Assembly: GCF_003597395.2 (NCBI RefSeq)
Contig: NC_133777.1
Location: 7,905,305-7,969,304 of the forward strand
Length of the DNA: 64,000 nucleotides
Direction of reading: 5' to 3'
Source: Chelonoidis abingdonii
Taxonomy: Eukaryota > Chordata > Testudines > Testudinidae
The notes under the pieces are model-generated. The model searched no databases, was not told the origin of the DNA, and worked only from the letters and a program-made list of their open reading frames with translations. Numbering within the stretch: the first letter of the stretch is position 1; the number at the start of each line of letters is the position of its first letter. Position numbers and translations under genes: made by a program. This document shows, one piece after another, positions 49,101-54,905 of the stretch.

Positions 49101-49619
49101 ACTAAAGGTAAATGAATAGGGGCTGTAAGAACCCAGATAATCTGCTGACTGGCACAGAGGACGACCTGTAACTCTCACCCATCAGCTGGTTACACTGGCT
49201 TCTGCTACCTGTGGTGCAGTGGGGTTGAGTCATCCCCGGTGTCTGACTTTTGTCTTAGAATCTTGCATGTACTTTGAAAGCAGAGGTCACAAAGTGTGAA
49301 ATGAATCTGTTCAGCTCAGTGTACTACTGAGATTCAGCCCAGGGCCTCAAACATGCTGTCTAAAAGGATCAACGTACCAGCCTTGGGCATTCTTGTTGTA
49401 TTTGCCTAGGGGTGTAGTTGTGTGGGAAGAGAGCCACCACAATGTATTGCTGAACTTTGTGACTCCTGCCACAATTGTGTTCAGTGTCGTCCTTCCTCAT
49501 GCCCAAGCTGACCCAATCCTGGTTCTCGTTGGCAGGAACATCCTTTCTTTACCTTGCACAACACCAAAGAGACTGACATGGTCTCCTTTGTGACAGAGAT
49601 CCTCGGGGAAGACTCCTAA
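22100..49619 (+). CDS. MAP2K3: MAP2K3, dual-specificity MAP kinase kinase 3 (13 coding exons, whole gene span)
   Basis: This cytosolic/nuclear kinase phosphorylates the Thr and Tyr of the TGY motif of p38 MAP kinases downstream of stress and cytokine MAP3Ks. The coding segments are 22100-22115, 29729-29761, 30672-30741, 32559-32607, 39283-39396, 40282-40401, 40978-41094, 41413-41464, 42689-42816, 43739-43816, 47337-47476, 49008-49053 and 49536-49619. They total 1,047 nt, or 348 residues, against 347 for the long human form as I recall it. Visible motifs: D-site KKKRDLKI (20-27), P-loop GRGAYG (72-77), catalytic Lys94, gatekeeper Met141, HRD (189-191), DFG (209-211), activation-loop Ser219 and Thr223, and APE (233-235). 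It is assigned to MAP2K3 rather than MAP2K6 by NFEVEADDLVTISELGRGAY, KVRHAQSGTIMAVK and the C-terminal EILGEDS. All introns are GT-AG and no frameshift or internal stop is seen. Confidence 0.95.
23677..23845 (+). mobile_element. CR1/L2-like LINE 3' UTR fragment
   Basis: gttcattccctctggggcat, then ggcattggccactgttggaa gacaggatactgggctagat ggacc and cccagtatggcagctc form a well-known turtle LINE tail related to the one at 20000-20050. Confidence 0.6.
23886..24003 (-). mobile_element. Penelope-like element 3' tail
   Basis: catcagaggggtagctctgt tagtctggatctgtaaaaaa, then cctgtggcaccttatagtct aacagacgtattggagcata and agctttcattggtgaat. Same family and orientation as 993-1080. Confidence 0.65.
25440..25486 (-). 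mobile_element. MIR SINE, right part of an interrupted copy
   Basis: On the minus strand ctctgtgcctcagcttccca tctgtaaagcagag is the MIR core. It continues at 25755-25870 after an insertion. Confidence 0.7.
25487..25754. mobile_element. Fold-back TIR element inserted in a MIR
   Basis: The left end ggatatgtctgcactgcagt and the right end on the other strand, gggtacagctatatggcag, are worn inverted repeats. The two halves are complementary along most of their length: cagctggcccgtgctggctg actcgggctc pairs with gagcctcttagcccgg...agctgacatggccagctgct, and gagctctgggaccctcccac pairs loosely around the centre. It has no ORF. The exact target duplication is unclear (cacagagg and cccagggg agree at 6 of 8). 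Confidence 0.7.
25755..25870 (-). mobile_element. MIR SINE, left part of the interrupted copy
   Basis: aagtgacttacctaaggtca aacgggaagtctgtgccaga and ctcaggtctgagtcccaggc resume the MIR exactly where the piece ending at 25486 stops. Confidence 0.7.
26810..27045. repeat. Fold-back dispersed repeat, partial
   Basis: gactgagcaaagcactgaaa near 26800 and ttcaaggatgtgcttaaagt taagcatgtgctaaagag near 26995-27025 match the family at 14343 and 43003. Confidence 0.35.
27861..28170. mobile_element. hAT-type MITE with 8-bp target duplication (310 bp)
   Basis: The ends are caggagtcggcaacct and, on the other strand, caggggtaggcaatct. The flanks gattaact (27853-27860) and gattaacc (28171-28178) match at 7 of 8. 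The AT-rich core with tttaagtctaaaatacatac is typical of this abundant reptile element. Confidence 0.88.
29729..29761 (+). CDS. MAP2K3: MAP2K3 coding exon 2 (residues 6-16)
   Basis: A 33-nt micro-exon lies between a polypyrimidine tract ending in ctttttag and the donor gtaggt. It reads xAT-P-K-G-S-L-E-P-P-K-P plus the first G of the next codon. The phase fits both neighbours: G from exon 1 before it and TG of exon 3 after it. The proline- and lysine-containing linker lies upstream of the D-site. It is less certain than the kinase exons because this region is poorly conserved. Confidence 0.7.
29762..30671 (+). other. MAP2K3: MAP2K3 intron 2
   Basis: Donor gtaggt, acceptor ttctctttcag. No repeat or RNA gene is recognised inside. 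Confidence 0.6.
30672..30741 (+). CDS. MAP2K3: MAP2K3 coding exon 3 (residues 17-39; MAPK docking site)
   Basis: The acceptor is ttctctttcag and the donor gtaagt. It encodes VKGKKKRDLKITCPPIKQPV followed by VNP and two bases of T40. KKKRDLKI matches the D-site pattern of two or three basic residues followed by hydrophobic-x-hydrophobic, which binds p38. The human equivalent reads KSKRKKDLRIS. The position where the human short isoform starts (Met30 in the long form) is Pro here. Confidence 0.9.
30742..32558 (+). other. MAP2K3: MAP2K3 intron 3
   Basis: Donor gtaagt, acceptor ccgtgcag. It contains the Penelope tail at 31934-32070. Nothing else is recognised. Confidence 0.6.
31934..32070 (-). 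mobile_element. Penelope-like element 3' tail (longest short copy)
   Basis: gacaggtttcagaggggtag ctgtgttagtctgtatcttc, then aggagtccttgtggcacctt agagactcacagttatttgg and cctaagctttcgtgggctaa aacccacctcatc. It shares its whole length with the tail at 60797-60905 in the opposite orientation. Confidence 0.7.
32559..32607 (+). CDS. MAP2K3: MAP2K3 coding exon 4 (residues 40-56)
   Basis: The acceptor is ccgtgcag and the donor gtatgt. The exon reads T-PPRNLDSRTFITIGDK, a linker strongly conserved between MAP2K3 and MAP2K6 (PPRxLDS). It ends in phase 0. Confidence 0.93.
32965..33040. mobile_element. CR1-like LINE 3' fragment
   Basis: attaaggccagaagggacca ttccgatcctccagcctgac ctcctgcatggcacaggcca gagaactccaccc is the familiar amniote CR1 3' region. 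Confidence 0.55.
33575..33715 (-). mobile_element. MIR-family SINE
   Basis: catggagaagctgagggaca gagaagacaagagacttggt caaggtcatacagaaaacct gtggcagaactggg is the reverse of the MIR core and 5' region. Confidence 0.7.
36478..36655 (+). mobile_element. MIR-family SINE
   Basis: gtagtggatggagctgtggg, ctgtgtgaccttgggtgagt cacttaatctaccctgagtc and cctgtctgttaaatggggct follow MIR order, ending near ggataaaatccattcac. Confidence 0.75.
37148..37345 (-). mobile_element. LINE 3' UTR fragment (CR1/L2-like), reverse orientation
   Basis: gctagactggatcagaccat gtggtcc, then aatagccagtagcagtcgtt tcagaggaaggtacaggagg, gggataacttgcccccaggg and aattagttagaggttggttt are the reverse of the LINE tail seen at 20000 and 23677. 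Confidence 0.6.
39283..39396 (+). CDS. MAP2K3: MAP2K3 coding exon 5 (residues 57-94; P-loop and catalytic lysine)
   Basis: The acceptor is tctctcctacag and the donor gtgagg. The exon starts NFEVEADDLVTISELG and contains the glycine-rich loop GRGAYG (72-77) and the ATP-anchoring lysine in MAVK (Lys94). It begins and ends in phase 0. ADDLVTISEL distinguishes it from MAP2K6, which has ADDLEPIMEL. Confidence 0.97.
39397..40281 (+). other. MAP2K3: MAP2K3 intron 5
   Basis: Donor gtgagg, acceptor ctttttcag. It contains the Cry I SINE at 39606-39812. Confidence 0.65.
39606..39812 (+). mobile_element. Cry I-type (tortoise PolIII) tRNA-derived SINE
   Basis: gaaatagctcagtggtttga gcattggcctgctgaaccta ggattgtgagttcaatcctt is a tRNA-like head with box A (tagctcagtggtttgagc) and box B (gagttcaatcc). 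It is followed by gagggggccatttaggaatc and a LINE-related tail, ctggacttgatgacctttca aggtcccttccagtcctaca, ending in tctatgaatctatga. This SINE family is described from cryptodiran turtles and supports the host assignment. Confidence 0.85.
40282..40401 (+). CDS. MAP2K3: MAP2K3 coding exon 6 (residues 95-134; N-lobe)
   Basis: The acceptor is tttctttttcag and the donor gtaaca. The exon encodes RIRATVNTQEQKRLLMDLDI followed by SMRTVDCFYTVTFYGALFRE, covering helix C and the following strands of the N-lobe. It is 40 codons in phase 0, with no disruption. Confidence 0.97.
40402..40977 (+). other. MAP2K3: MAP2K3 intron 6
   Basis: Donor gtaaca, acceptor tcctcattag. A (cct)n-rich run precedes the acceptor at about 40935-40953. 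No other feature is seen. Confidence 0.65.
40978..41094 (+). CDS. MAP2K3: MAP2K3 coding exon 7 (residues 135-173; hinge and helix D)
   Basis: The acceptor is tcctcattag and the donor gtgagt. The exon starts GDVWICMELMDTSLDKFYKK. Met141 is the gatekeeper position and ELM forms the hinge. VLEKKKTIPEDILGKIAVS follows; the EKKK stretch replaces DKNM of the human protein. Confidence 0.97.
41095..41412 (+). other. MAP2K3: MAP2K3 intron 7
   Basis: Donor gtgagt, acceptor tgatctctag. Nothing is recognised inside. Confidence 0.65.
41413..41464 (+). CDS. MAP2K3: MAP2K3 coding exon 8 (residues 174-190; start of catalytic loop)
   Basis: The acceptor is tgatctctag and the donor gtaggt. It encodes IVRALEHLHSKLSVIHR plus the first base of Asp191, so the HRD motif is split by a phase-1 intron. 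The next coding exon supplies AT to complete GAT. Confidence 0.97.
41662..42086. mobile_element. hAT-type element with internal minisatellite and 8-bp target duplication
   Basis: The left end taaggctgtgggtctgtcac and the right end on the other strand, taagactatgttttagtcat, are worn inverted repeats. The flanks cttataac (41654-41661) and cttctaac (42087-42094) match at 7 of 8. Paired inner motifs are caaattccgtgacc near the left and tgtccgtgaattttac near the right. The centre is a GC-rich tandem array. Confidence 0.75.
41750..41945. repeat. GC-rich tandem repeat, ~50-bp unit, about 4 copies
   Basis: The block aggggtcc recurs at 41764, 41812, 41864 and 41911 (spacings 48, 52 and 47), each time preceded by ccag(c/a)ac-type sequence and followed by a C-rich run. 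Confidence 0.7.
42280..42430 (+). mobile_element. MIR-family SINE, diverged
   Basis: gggactggcaatcaggagac ttaggtcctcttccttgctc, then ataaccttgggcacttaatc catctgcgtttcaggttctg. The order matches MIR on the plus strand. Confidence 0.6.
42689..42816 (+). CDS. MAP2K3: MAP2K3 coding exon 9 (residues 191-233; DFG and activation loop)
   Basis: The acceptor is atcctgttag and the donor gtaagt. The exon completes HRD-VKPSN and carries KMCDFGISGYLVDSVAKT. Asp209 of DFG binds magnesium; Ser219 and Thr223 are the activating phosphosites targeted by MAP3Ks. It ends at YMA, with P234 and E235 of the APE motif in the next exon. Confidence 0.97.
42817..43738 (+). other. MAP2K3: MAP2K3 intron 9
   Basis: Donor gtaagt, acceptor ggttacag. 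It contains a fold-back dispersed repeat at 43003-43140. Nothing else is recognised. Confidence 0.65.
43003..43140. repeat. Fold-back dispersed repeat
   Basis: ggccctgcttcagcaaagca cttggtttaacttgaagcat, then gcgtagttaagcatgggctt tcttggattgggcacc. Same family as 14343-14475, with inverted halves built on the motif (t)taagcatg. Confidence 0.45.
43739..43816 (+). CDS. MAP2K3: MAP2K3 coding exon 10 (residues 234-259; APE and helix F)
   Basis: The acceptor is tgtggttacag and the donor gtaatg. It encodes PERINPELNQKGYNVKSDVW followed by SLGITM. Asp251 in SDVWSLG is the conserved helix F aspartate. It is 26 codons in phase 0. Confidence 0.97.
43817..47336 (+). other. MAP2K3: MAP2K3 intron 10 (3.5 kb)
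   Basis: Donor gtaatg, acceptor cttccctctag. It contains a hAT-type element (44667-44946), a poly-T-rich AT tract (46930-47105) and a short dispersed repeat near 47180-47245. The stretches 43820-44660 and 44960-46920 show nothing recognisable. Confidence 0.65.
44667..44946. mobile_element. hAT-type MITE with 8-bp target duplication (280 bp)
   Basis: The ends are cagcggtggctccagg and, on the other strand, caggggcagctctagc, a Tip100-like hAT terminus. The flanks gctacact (44659-44666) and gctacgct (44947-44954) match at 7 of 8. There is no coding capacity. Confidence 0.82.
47337..47476 (+). CDS. MAP2K3: MAP2K3 coding exon 11 (residues 260-305; C-lobe)
   Basis: The acceptor is cccttccctctag and the donor gtgagt. 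The exon starts IEMAILRFPYESWGTPFQQL, continues KQVVEEPSPQLPADRFSKEF and ends VDFTAQ plus two bases of Cys306. It is strongly conserved with the human protein; the Lys in RFSKEF replaces Pro. Confidence 0.97.
48023..48665. mobile_element. TA-flanked TIR element (Tc1/mariner-pogo type, 643 bp)
   Basis: The ends are cagtaactcccccgcttaac and, on the other strand, cagcaactcctcacttaaag, flanked by TA at 48021-48022 and 48666-48667. Inner paired motifs include gaagcaaaacgatgtta near the left and aagaacgaaacaatgttaac near the right. The centre is a GC-rich minisatellite. No transposase is visible. Confidence 0.75.
48336..48560. repeat. GC-rich tandem repeat, ~58-bp unit, about 4 copies
   Basis: The block (g/t)ctcccc followed by a worn agctggaa starts at 48344, 48394, 48452 and 48510 (spacings 50, 58, 58). 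Each is followed by a gcgggcagaa/ggcaagc-type segment and a ccccgaccc block. Confidence 0.7.
48762..48815 (-). mobile_element. Penelope-like element 3' tail (truncated)
   Basis: gaacaaggagtacttgtggc accttagagaccaacaaatt. The sequence matches the middle of the tail at 60797-60905 in reverse. Confidence 0.6.
49008..49053 (+). CDS. MAP2K3: MAP2K3 coding exon 12 (residues 306-321)
   Basis: The acceptor is tttttccgttccag and the donor gtgagc. The exon completes Cys306 and encodes LRKNPAERMNYLELM, the last helices of the C-lobe. The arginine in ERMNY (Arg314) is the conserved subdomain XI arginine. Confidence 0.97.
49054..49535 (+). other. MAP2K3: MAP2K3 intron 12
   Basis: Donor gtgagc, acceptor ctcgttggcag. 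Nothing is recognised inside. Confidence 0.65.
49536..49619 (+). CDS. MAP2K3: MAP2K3 coding exon 13 (residues 322-348 and stop)
   Basis: The acceptor is ctcgttggcag. It encodes EHPFFTLHNTKETDMVSFV then TEILGEDS and TAA at 49617-49619. The tail contributes to the DVD (domain for versatile docking) region used by upstream MAP3Ks. The ending EDS is typical of MAP2K3 and differs from the MAP2K6 ending LGD. Confidence 0.97.
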   Translation, partial: EHPFFTLHNTKETDMVSFVTEILGEDS

Positions 49620-50682
49620 CTCACCAGCCTCGCTGCCACGTACGGTCACTTCAAACCAACGTCCTGGCTTCCCTGCACAAGAGAGAATGAGGACTCATGT
49701 TCACGGTGGTTTGCACAAATTGCATCTCCCCTGCCTGTGTTCGTCTCCAAGCCAGCCGAGCGTGGGGGCACTCTGGTTTTTATCACCTGTGCGCTGAAAG
49801 TTACACAGGAAGGACCTTGGAAATTGACACACATAGTGATCAGTGCCGTTACCGACTAACCCATGGGACCGAGTGGGCTCAGGAGATGATCTGCTGGGGC
49901 CAGATATTCCTCCTCAGTTGTCAGGGGAACCAGACTCCTGGTATCTGAGTTGAGGAATCTATGCCTGAGGATGGGGCAGGGGGAGTGTGAAAGTGCCCTC
50001 CCCCAATACCATTCTGGTGCGGCAGTGAAGGGTCCAGAGAATATTTGCACTTGCTCTCTCCATTGTGCAGCAGAGCCAAGAGATTCTTCTTGCACTCTCC
50101 AGTCTCCTGTCCCTGCCTTTCTGAGGCCTGGAGAGGTGGGGAGGGGGTCTCTTCCTGAGCCACTGGGGGGGCCAGAGGGTGCATGGGCTGCCTCCATCAG
50201 AGTTCAGTCTTGTTCTGCCTTCCCTGCCTTGCCCTCCCTGCCCAGTACCCTGGCAGCAGGGATCCCACAGAGCTCTGTTCAGAAAGGGGTCTGTGGAAAT
50301 CTGTGCACAGCTGCAGTTTGCTGCTGCTTGTGGAAGAGGTGGCGGGGGGTGTCTTGGCTCCAGGATCTAAGAGCGTGGCTCTCCAAGGCTGCTCCGTGGC
50401 TGAGGTGCCCCTCCCTTCCCAGAGCTCTCTTGAGGCAAACTCACAAACAGGTCAGGTCACCCTAGACTGTTACAATGACCCCCCTCACCCCTACTCAAAA
50501 GCCTGTTCAGACAATCCCAGCTTGTTCTAAGCTCCTGCACCCACGCTACCTGGGTGTCTGGGTTCCTGCCTCGGATCAGTGACCAGCTTCCCCACTCACA
50601 CCAGCCAGTGCACCCCTGTCCAAACGGACACAGGCTCATGGCATTTGGGGAGAGTATTCCACATGCACCGCTCCCCTCCCCC

Positions 50683-50688
50683 AATAAA
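50683..50688 (+). terminator. Candidate poly(A) signal AATAAA
   Basis: Canonical hexamer 1,064 bp after the MAP2K3 stop codon, on the coding strand. It would give a 3' UTR of about 1.1 kb. Confidence 0.4.
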
Positions 50689-51059
50689 CCGGGCTGGGAT
50701 TGGCTAGGCAGTTAGGCGGCCAGCTCCCACTGGCAGTCAGTGAGTTAGGTGCCAAAATCCCCCCCTCAGGGATGTTTCAGATGTTCATAGAGGCTATGAC
50801 TTGTCCCCCTTCCCCTCTGCCCCCTGGGGCTGGGCCCTCCCACCTGGAGCTCAAGAACTGACCCAGCACTGTGACTCTTGTTGGTTTCTGAGGTTGCTTT
50901 AATACCTACTCGGTCCTGTGTTAACCAAAAACAGACAGACAAACAAACCAATGTAAAGCCAATGATGTGTAGAGGTGGTCTCGGTAATTGTACATTTGAT
51001 GTGTGTATATATAATGGACTTTGTAACTCATTTCCTAGTTTTAATCAAACTAGCTATAA

Positions 51060-51065
51060 ATTAAA
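51060..51065 (+). terminator. Candidate poly(A) signal ATTAAA
   Basis: The common variant hexamer at the end of an AT-rich stretch, followed within 20 bases by a T/G-rich segment (ccttgtggg). It would give a 3' UTR of about 1.45 kb. Confidence 0.4.
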
Positions 51066-51627
51066 CCCTTTCCTTGTGGGAGGAAGCGGGCTCCCCCTTC
51101 CTTAACAAATCCACTGTGAAAACCGGATGATGGGTCCCCGCTCCGACAGCCATAGAGGCCTTTGAACCGGCCGGGGAACGGAGGAGTTACCTGACTTCTG
51201 CTGTATGTGATCACAGAATGCACATGCCGTATGTGGATGACGTTTTTAAAATGGAATGAATTTTCTGATTTTTTTTTTTTCCTTTCCAATACATATTTTG
51301 TGTGTGTTTGTATGTGTGTATATATATATTTTTAAATCACTGATGAACGTACAAATGTATATGTGGTTGGTGAATGCCAGCAACTTTCTGCTTACATTTG
51401 GGGTGGCCGGGATGGGTCACAACAAGGCCTAAGAATTGTGGGGCGATTTGGGTTTTGTTGGTAAAAATGCATCTTTTTGACGGAACCTCTTTAAAGACCC
51501 CTCTTGGAACTTTGTACGTGGGAGATCTGGCTTTCAGGGTGTAGCTCTATTGACTTGTGCTCTGCCCCTTTATAAATCAGGTGCCCTGAGTTCATGGCTC
51601 TTGTAGTTTTGCTCCATAGTCAATCTA

Positions 51628-51861
51628 AGGGCTTCTCTAGAAGGGGAAATTGATCGGAGTCGTTCCCCTTGTGGAGACTCTATGCTGGAATGAGCCACTT
51701 TTTATTTCCTAATAATTAGCGCACTTCCAGAGCAGAGCAATTATTCCAGGGTAAGTTGACTGTACTGGAATAGTGTCCACAGCGGTGGTTTTATTGCAGA
51801 ACTGCTTATTCTGCAATACCTGTTCTGGTTAATGTCACATTTTAGACCAGCCCTTCCACAA
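51628..51861. mobile_element. Short TIR element (MITE, ~230 bp)
   Basis: The left end agggcttctctagaagg and the right end on the other strand, agggctggtctaaaatg, match as inverted repeats. The middle has gaatgagcc and ggaatagtgtccacag motifs common to this turtle MITE group. It lies just downstream of the probable MAP2K3 3' end. Confidence 0.55.
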
Positions 51862-52909
51862 CCAGCGCCGTTTATTGCCTGGAGATGGCTAAACCCTGCT
51901 CCATTCTGTGGTTCAAGTAAGAAAGTGATTTAACGCTTTCAGCTGCTCCTTCCTCACCCACTCTGCAAACCACCTGGAACTCTAATGAGACTTGTTGTAG
52001 ATGCAACTCTACAGGCTTGGGACGGCAGCTTTGCTGCTGAGCTGTACAATTGTATTTTTCCTTGTTGGATAATTGGGATTGTTTTATTTTGATTTTGAGT
52101 TCTTTTCCCTCCTTTATTCTGTCCTCCCCGGATGTGTGGGGGATTGGTTATCTTTTATTGTGTGGGTTTTGGATGCCTTTCACCTGGCCTGATAAAGCCC
52201 TTCCTCTGGTTGGATTCCAACTCTCCTCCTGATGGCATGGTAAGGATTTTCCTTCTGCCTTTGTATGGGGGAATCCCATCTGGGGAGCAAATCTCGCAAC
52301 CTGTGACTGACATAATGCCTAAGTATTGTTCTGCCTGCCTGCACTGGGAGTAAATCTCGCTCTGGGTTATTTCAGCTTTACTGTTCCAGTATGTGCCCTT
52401 GTTTTCTTCCACTCCAAGGCCTTTATTCTTTTATCTCTGTTGCTTTCCCTCCGAGGATTGGTGGAAGAACTCCAAGTAACTGCTTGGAACCCGGTGAGCT
52501 TGGCGAGAGAGAGAATTGTTGCTGAGGGAGAAGGCCCTCTCACCTTGTGCTTACGAGAATGGTCTGTAACCATTAACTTGGTCATTGTTTTCAATAAAAT
52601 AAGCCCCCAAACCAACTTCTCAATCGCTTTTCTTGGAACATCAACACTTGCTCATTCCAGCTGCCCCTAACACTTGTCTGTTTTTTCAGTGTTGGAATTG
52701 GTATTGAAATAAATGAAGTGTATTACAGTGATGTCCCATCCTGTTGGAGCCGGGCCTCATGGTGCTAGGTGCTGTACAGACATATGCCCAAGGAGAGCTC
52801 CTGCCCCAGAGAATGCAGCCTTAGTTACACATGATAACATAGCCAGGCAACAAATGGGGAAGGTCAGGGCAACAGCGGTGTACACAGTGTGTAGAGGTAC
52901 TGGTATAAG
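51862..52909. other. Downstream region, little recognised
   Basis: A distal AATAAA is at 52593. The stretch 52745-52815 (gtgctaggtgctgtacagac, gctcctgccccagagaatgc) is the short amniote dispersed repeat also seen at 18340. No exon is recognised. Confidence 0.4.
52593..52598 (+). terminator. Distal candidate poly(A) signal AATAAA
   Basis: Canonical hexamer 2.97 kb after the stop codon and beyond a TIR element at 51628-51861. It could mark a long alternative 3' UTR, but nothing else supports it. Confidence 0.2.
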
Positions 52910-53115
52910 CAGTGTTGCCTAGTGGATAGAACACTAAAGTGGGATCCAGGAGACCGCTGTTCTGTTCCTGGCCTGCTGAGGGACTATGGGCAGATCATTT
53001 TGCCAGTCCTTGCCTCAGTTTCCCCACCTGTGCAGTGAGGATAGTGACACTGACCTGCAGAAAACACTCTGAGAACTATGGCTAACAAGCCCTATGTAAG
53101 AGCTAGCCACTATTG
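52910..53115 (+). mobile_element. MIR-family SINE
   Basis: gcctagtggatagaacacta, then gctgagggactatgggcaga, ccttgcctcagtttccccac ctgtgcagtgaggatagtga and gagaactatggctaacaagc. It is nearly full length and in order. Confidence 0.8.
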
Positions 53116-54782
53116 TTGCTCGGCAACCAGAGTCCCAGCCTTGTCCCAGCCTGGCAGAATGGAATTTTAAGCCACTTGGAGTAGGACAGAGGTTAAATAG
53201 GAAGACTCTGGCTAGATTGTTTTTAGCAGAGTGCGGCCCTACACCAGCTAGCAGGGATTCTCATGGCTTTTGATTGGTATTGTGATAGTGCCTGGGGCCC
53301 TGCTGTACCAACATCGCACAGTCCCTGCCCTGAAGAGCAGGCAGCCTAAATTCTGTCCTCCAGAGCCGAGGGCATCTGTGTGTTTCAGTTCTGTAGCTAT
53401 CCAAACACCTGTTAATTTGAGGTACAGTGGGTTTTAATACCTCCACTTGCCCAGGGTTATTGCATGCCCCAAATGCTCTGTATCAGACACCTACTGCCAA
53501 CACCCGTCCATGCACTTAGTCTCTGGCCACCCATATCAGCACTGCAGACGCTGTGTGGAAACAGCGCCGGAGCGTGTTTAGTTTTAACCTAGTGAGCCAG
53601 CATGGCTATGAATAAAAAAAAATCAGTAGTGGATGGAGCTTAATGTGCCGAATCTTCTGAAAAGTACCCTTGGGGTGAGGTCAAGTTGACAAAGAAGATG
53701 GACACAGTAGTCTTTGGAGGAAGCCAGGAGCAAATGCTGTACTTAACTTTGTCATTTAACTCTTAGGCAGTGGTGGAGGATTCACCCCCTTCCAACCCGT
53801 GAGCTGCTCAGAGGCAGGGATTGGTCATTAGAACACAGATCTAAGAGGCTTGGTTTTTTCAATAGGCTGTGAGAATAGGACTCCTGCCTGATCCCCTTGG
53901 CTACCCTTGAACAACTGTATAGCAACTCTGGGACTAATCACCCACTTTCTAACTTGCCCTTCTCTAGTGGGAATGTTGTTTGAATTTTCCAGTTGCCTTG
54001 CGGGATGAGTGTTCAGCTGATGTTGACTTAAATTTGGGGTTTGTTTCATGGGCGGCAGGTGCACCCCCTGTTGGAGGAGGCTAGTCCCCTGCCTGAGGCC
54101 CTGGCCCACTGGAGCCAGAATAGCCCCAAGCCCTCCATCGCGGCACAAGTTGCTCCTGGGTGCTAGCCACCCCAAGCTTTGGGTTGCCAGCCCGAGCCAA
54201 GCTCCCGGCGGCTTTGGGGAAGAGGTGGAGCCATGGCTTGGGTTTGGGGAGGCTTAGCCTCCCCTGGCCTATTATACTCCCCACCCAAGATCTGTTTTTG
54301 TGGCTTCTCACAGGGCCTCTGTCCTTCCTTGGCCCTCTAGCGCTGATCTTCTGCTTTCATCAGACCTTCCCTTGCCCGTGAGGAGGGATGGGCTTCAGTT
54401 TAAAGCTGGCCGAAGGAAGGAGAACAGGATTTTCCTAGCTCTGGGAGCCCACTGTGCCTATTTACCCATTTGTGAAATAGGGCCAGTTCATGGAACGGAT
54501 CCCTGACCTGACAATGTCCCACAAGATGCGATGTGCGCTGGAGGTTATTAAAAGGCACAGACAGACGGCTTATTTCACACTCTAGCACTAACAAGAGCTC
54601 TATCAAGATGTCCTGTTGGAACATTCACTGCTGTGCAGCGTTTTTTCTTTAAATCTAAGGCAGCTGTAAAATAACTGGTTCCTTATTTGTATGACAATAG
54701 CAGGGAGAGGGCCTAAACAAGACCAGGACATTATTGTGCTAGGCACAGATGCCTACTAACAGCTTGCAAGCTCCTTAGAGCA
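53116..54782. other. Intergenic with two repeat pieces
   Basis: A reversed short amniote repeat lies at 53262-53350 (ccctgctgtaccaacatcgc acagtccctgccctgaagag). A possible hAT-like element lies at 54047-54266 with ends catgggcggcagg and, reversed, caggggaggctaagc, but without a convincing target duplication. Nothing else is recognised. Confidence 0.4.
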
Positions 54783-54905
54783 GGGTCTAACTAGTCAGGA
54801 CAGACAGGTGAAGTGACTTGCCAAAAGTGACACAGCCCAACAGTGGCAGAGTGGGGAATAAACCCCTCCCCCCTGGTCTCTTGACTCCTGCTCCATTGCC
54901 CTGTC
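54783..54905 (-). mobile_element. MIR-family SINE
   Basis: gacaggtgaagtgacttgcc aaaagtgacacagcccaaca gtggcagagtggggaataaa cccc is the reverse of MIR. Confidence 0.7.

Larger units (their letters stand above)
49620..51085 (+). other. MAP2K3: Probable MAP2K3 3' UTR
   Basis: The sequence follows the MAP2K3 stop codon without an obvious splice donor. It contains a canonical AATAAA at 50683-50688 and an AT-rich stretch ending in ATTAAA at 51060-51065 followed by a GT-rich segment. The open frames inside it show no family resemblance and are treated as chance. The true 3' end could be at either signal or, less likely, further downstream near 52593. Confidence 0.5.

Noticed and set aside
49950..50465. 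171-codon open frame after the MAP2K3 stop
   Set aside because: It falls in the probable 3' UTR, is rich in Ser/Pro/Leu from GC-biased sequence and overlaps open frames on the other strand. Treated as chance.
54047..54266. Possible additional hAT element
   Set aside because: Ends catgggcggcagg and caggggaggctaagc are only weakly alike and the flanking 8-mers agree at 4 of 8, so it was not given its own entry.
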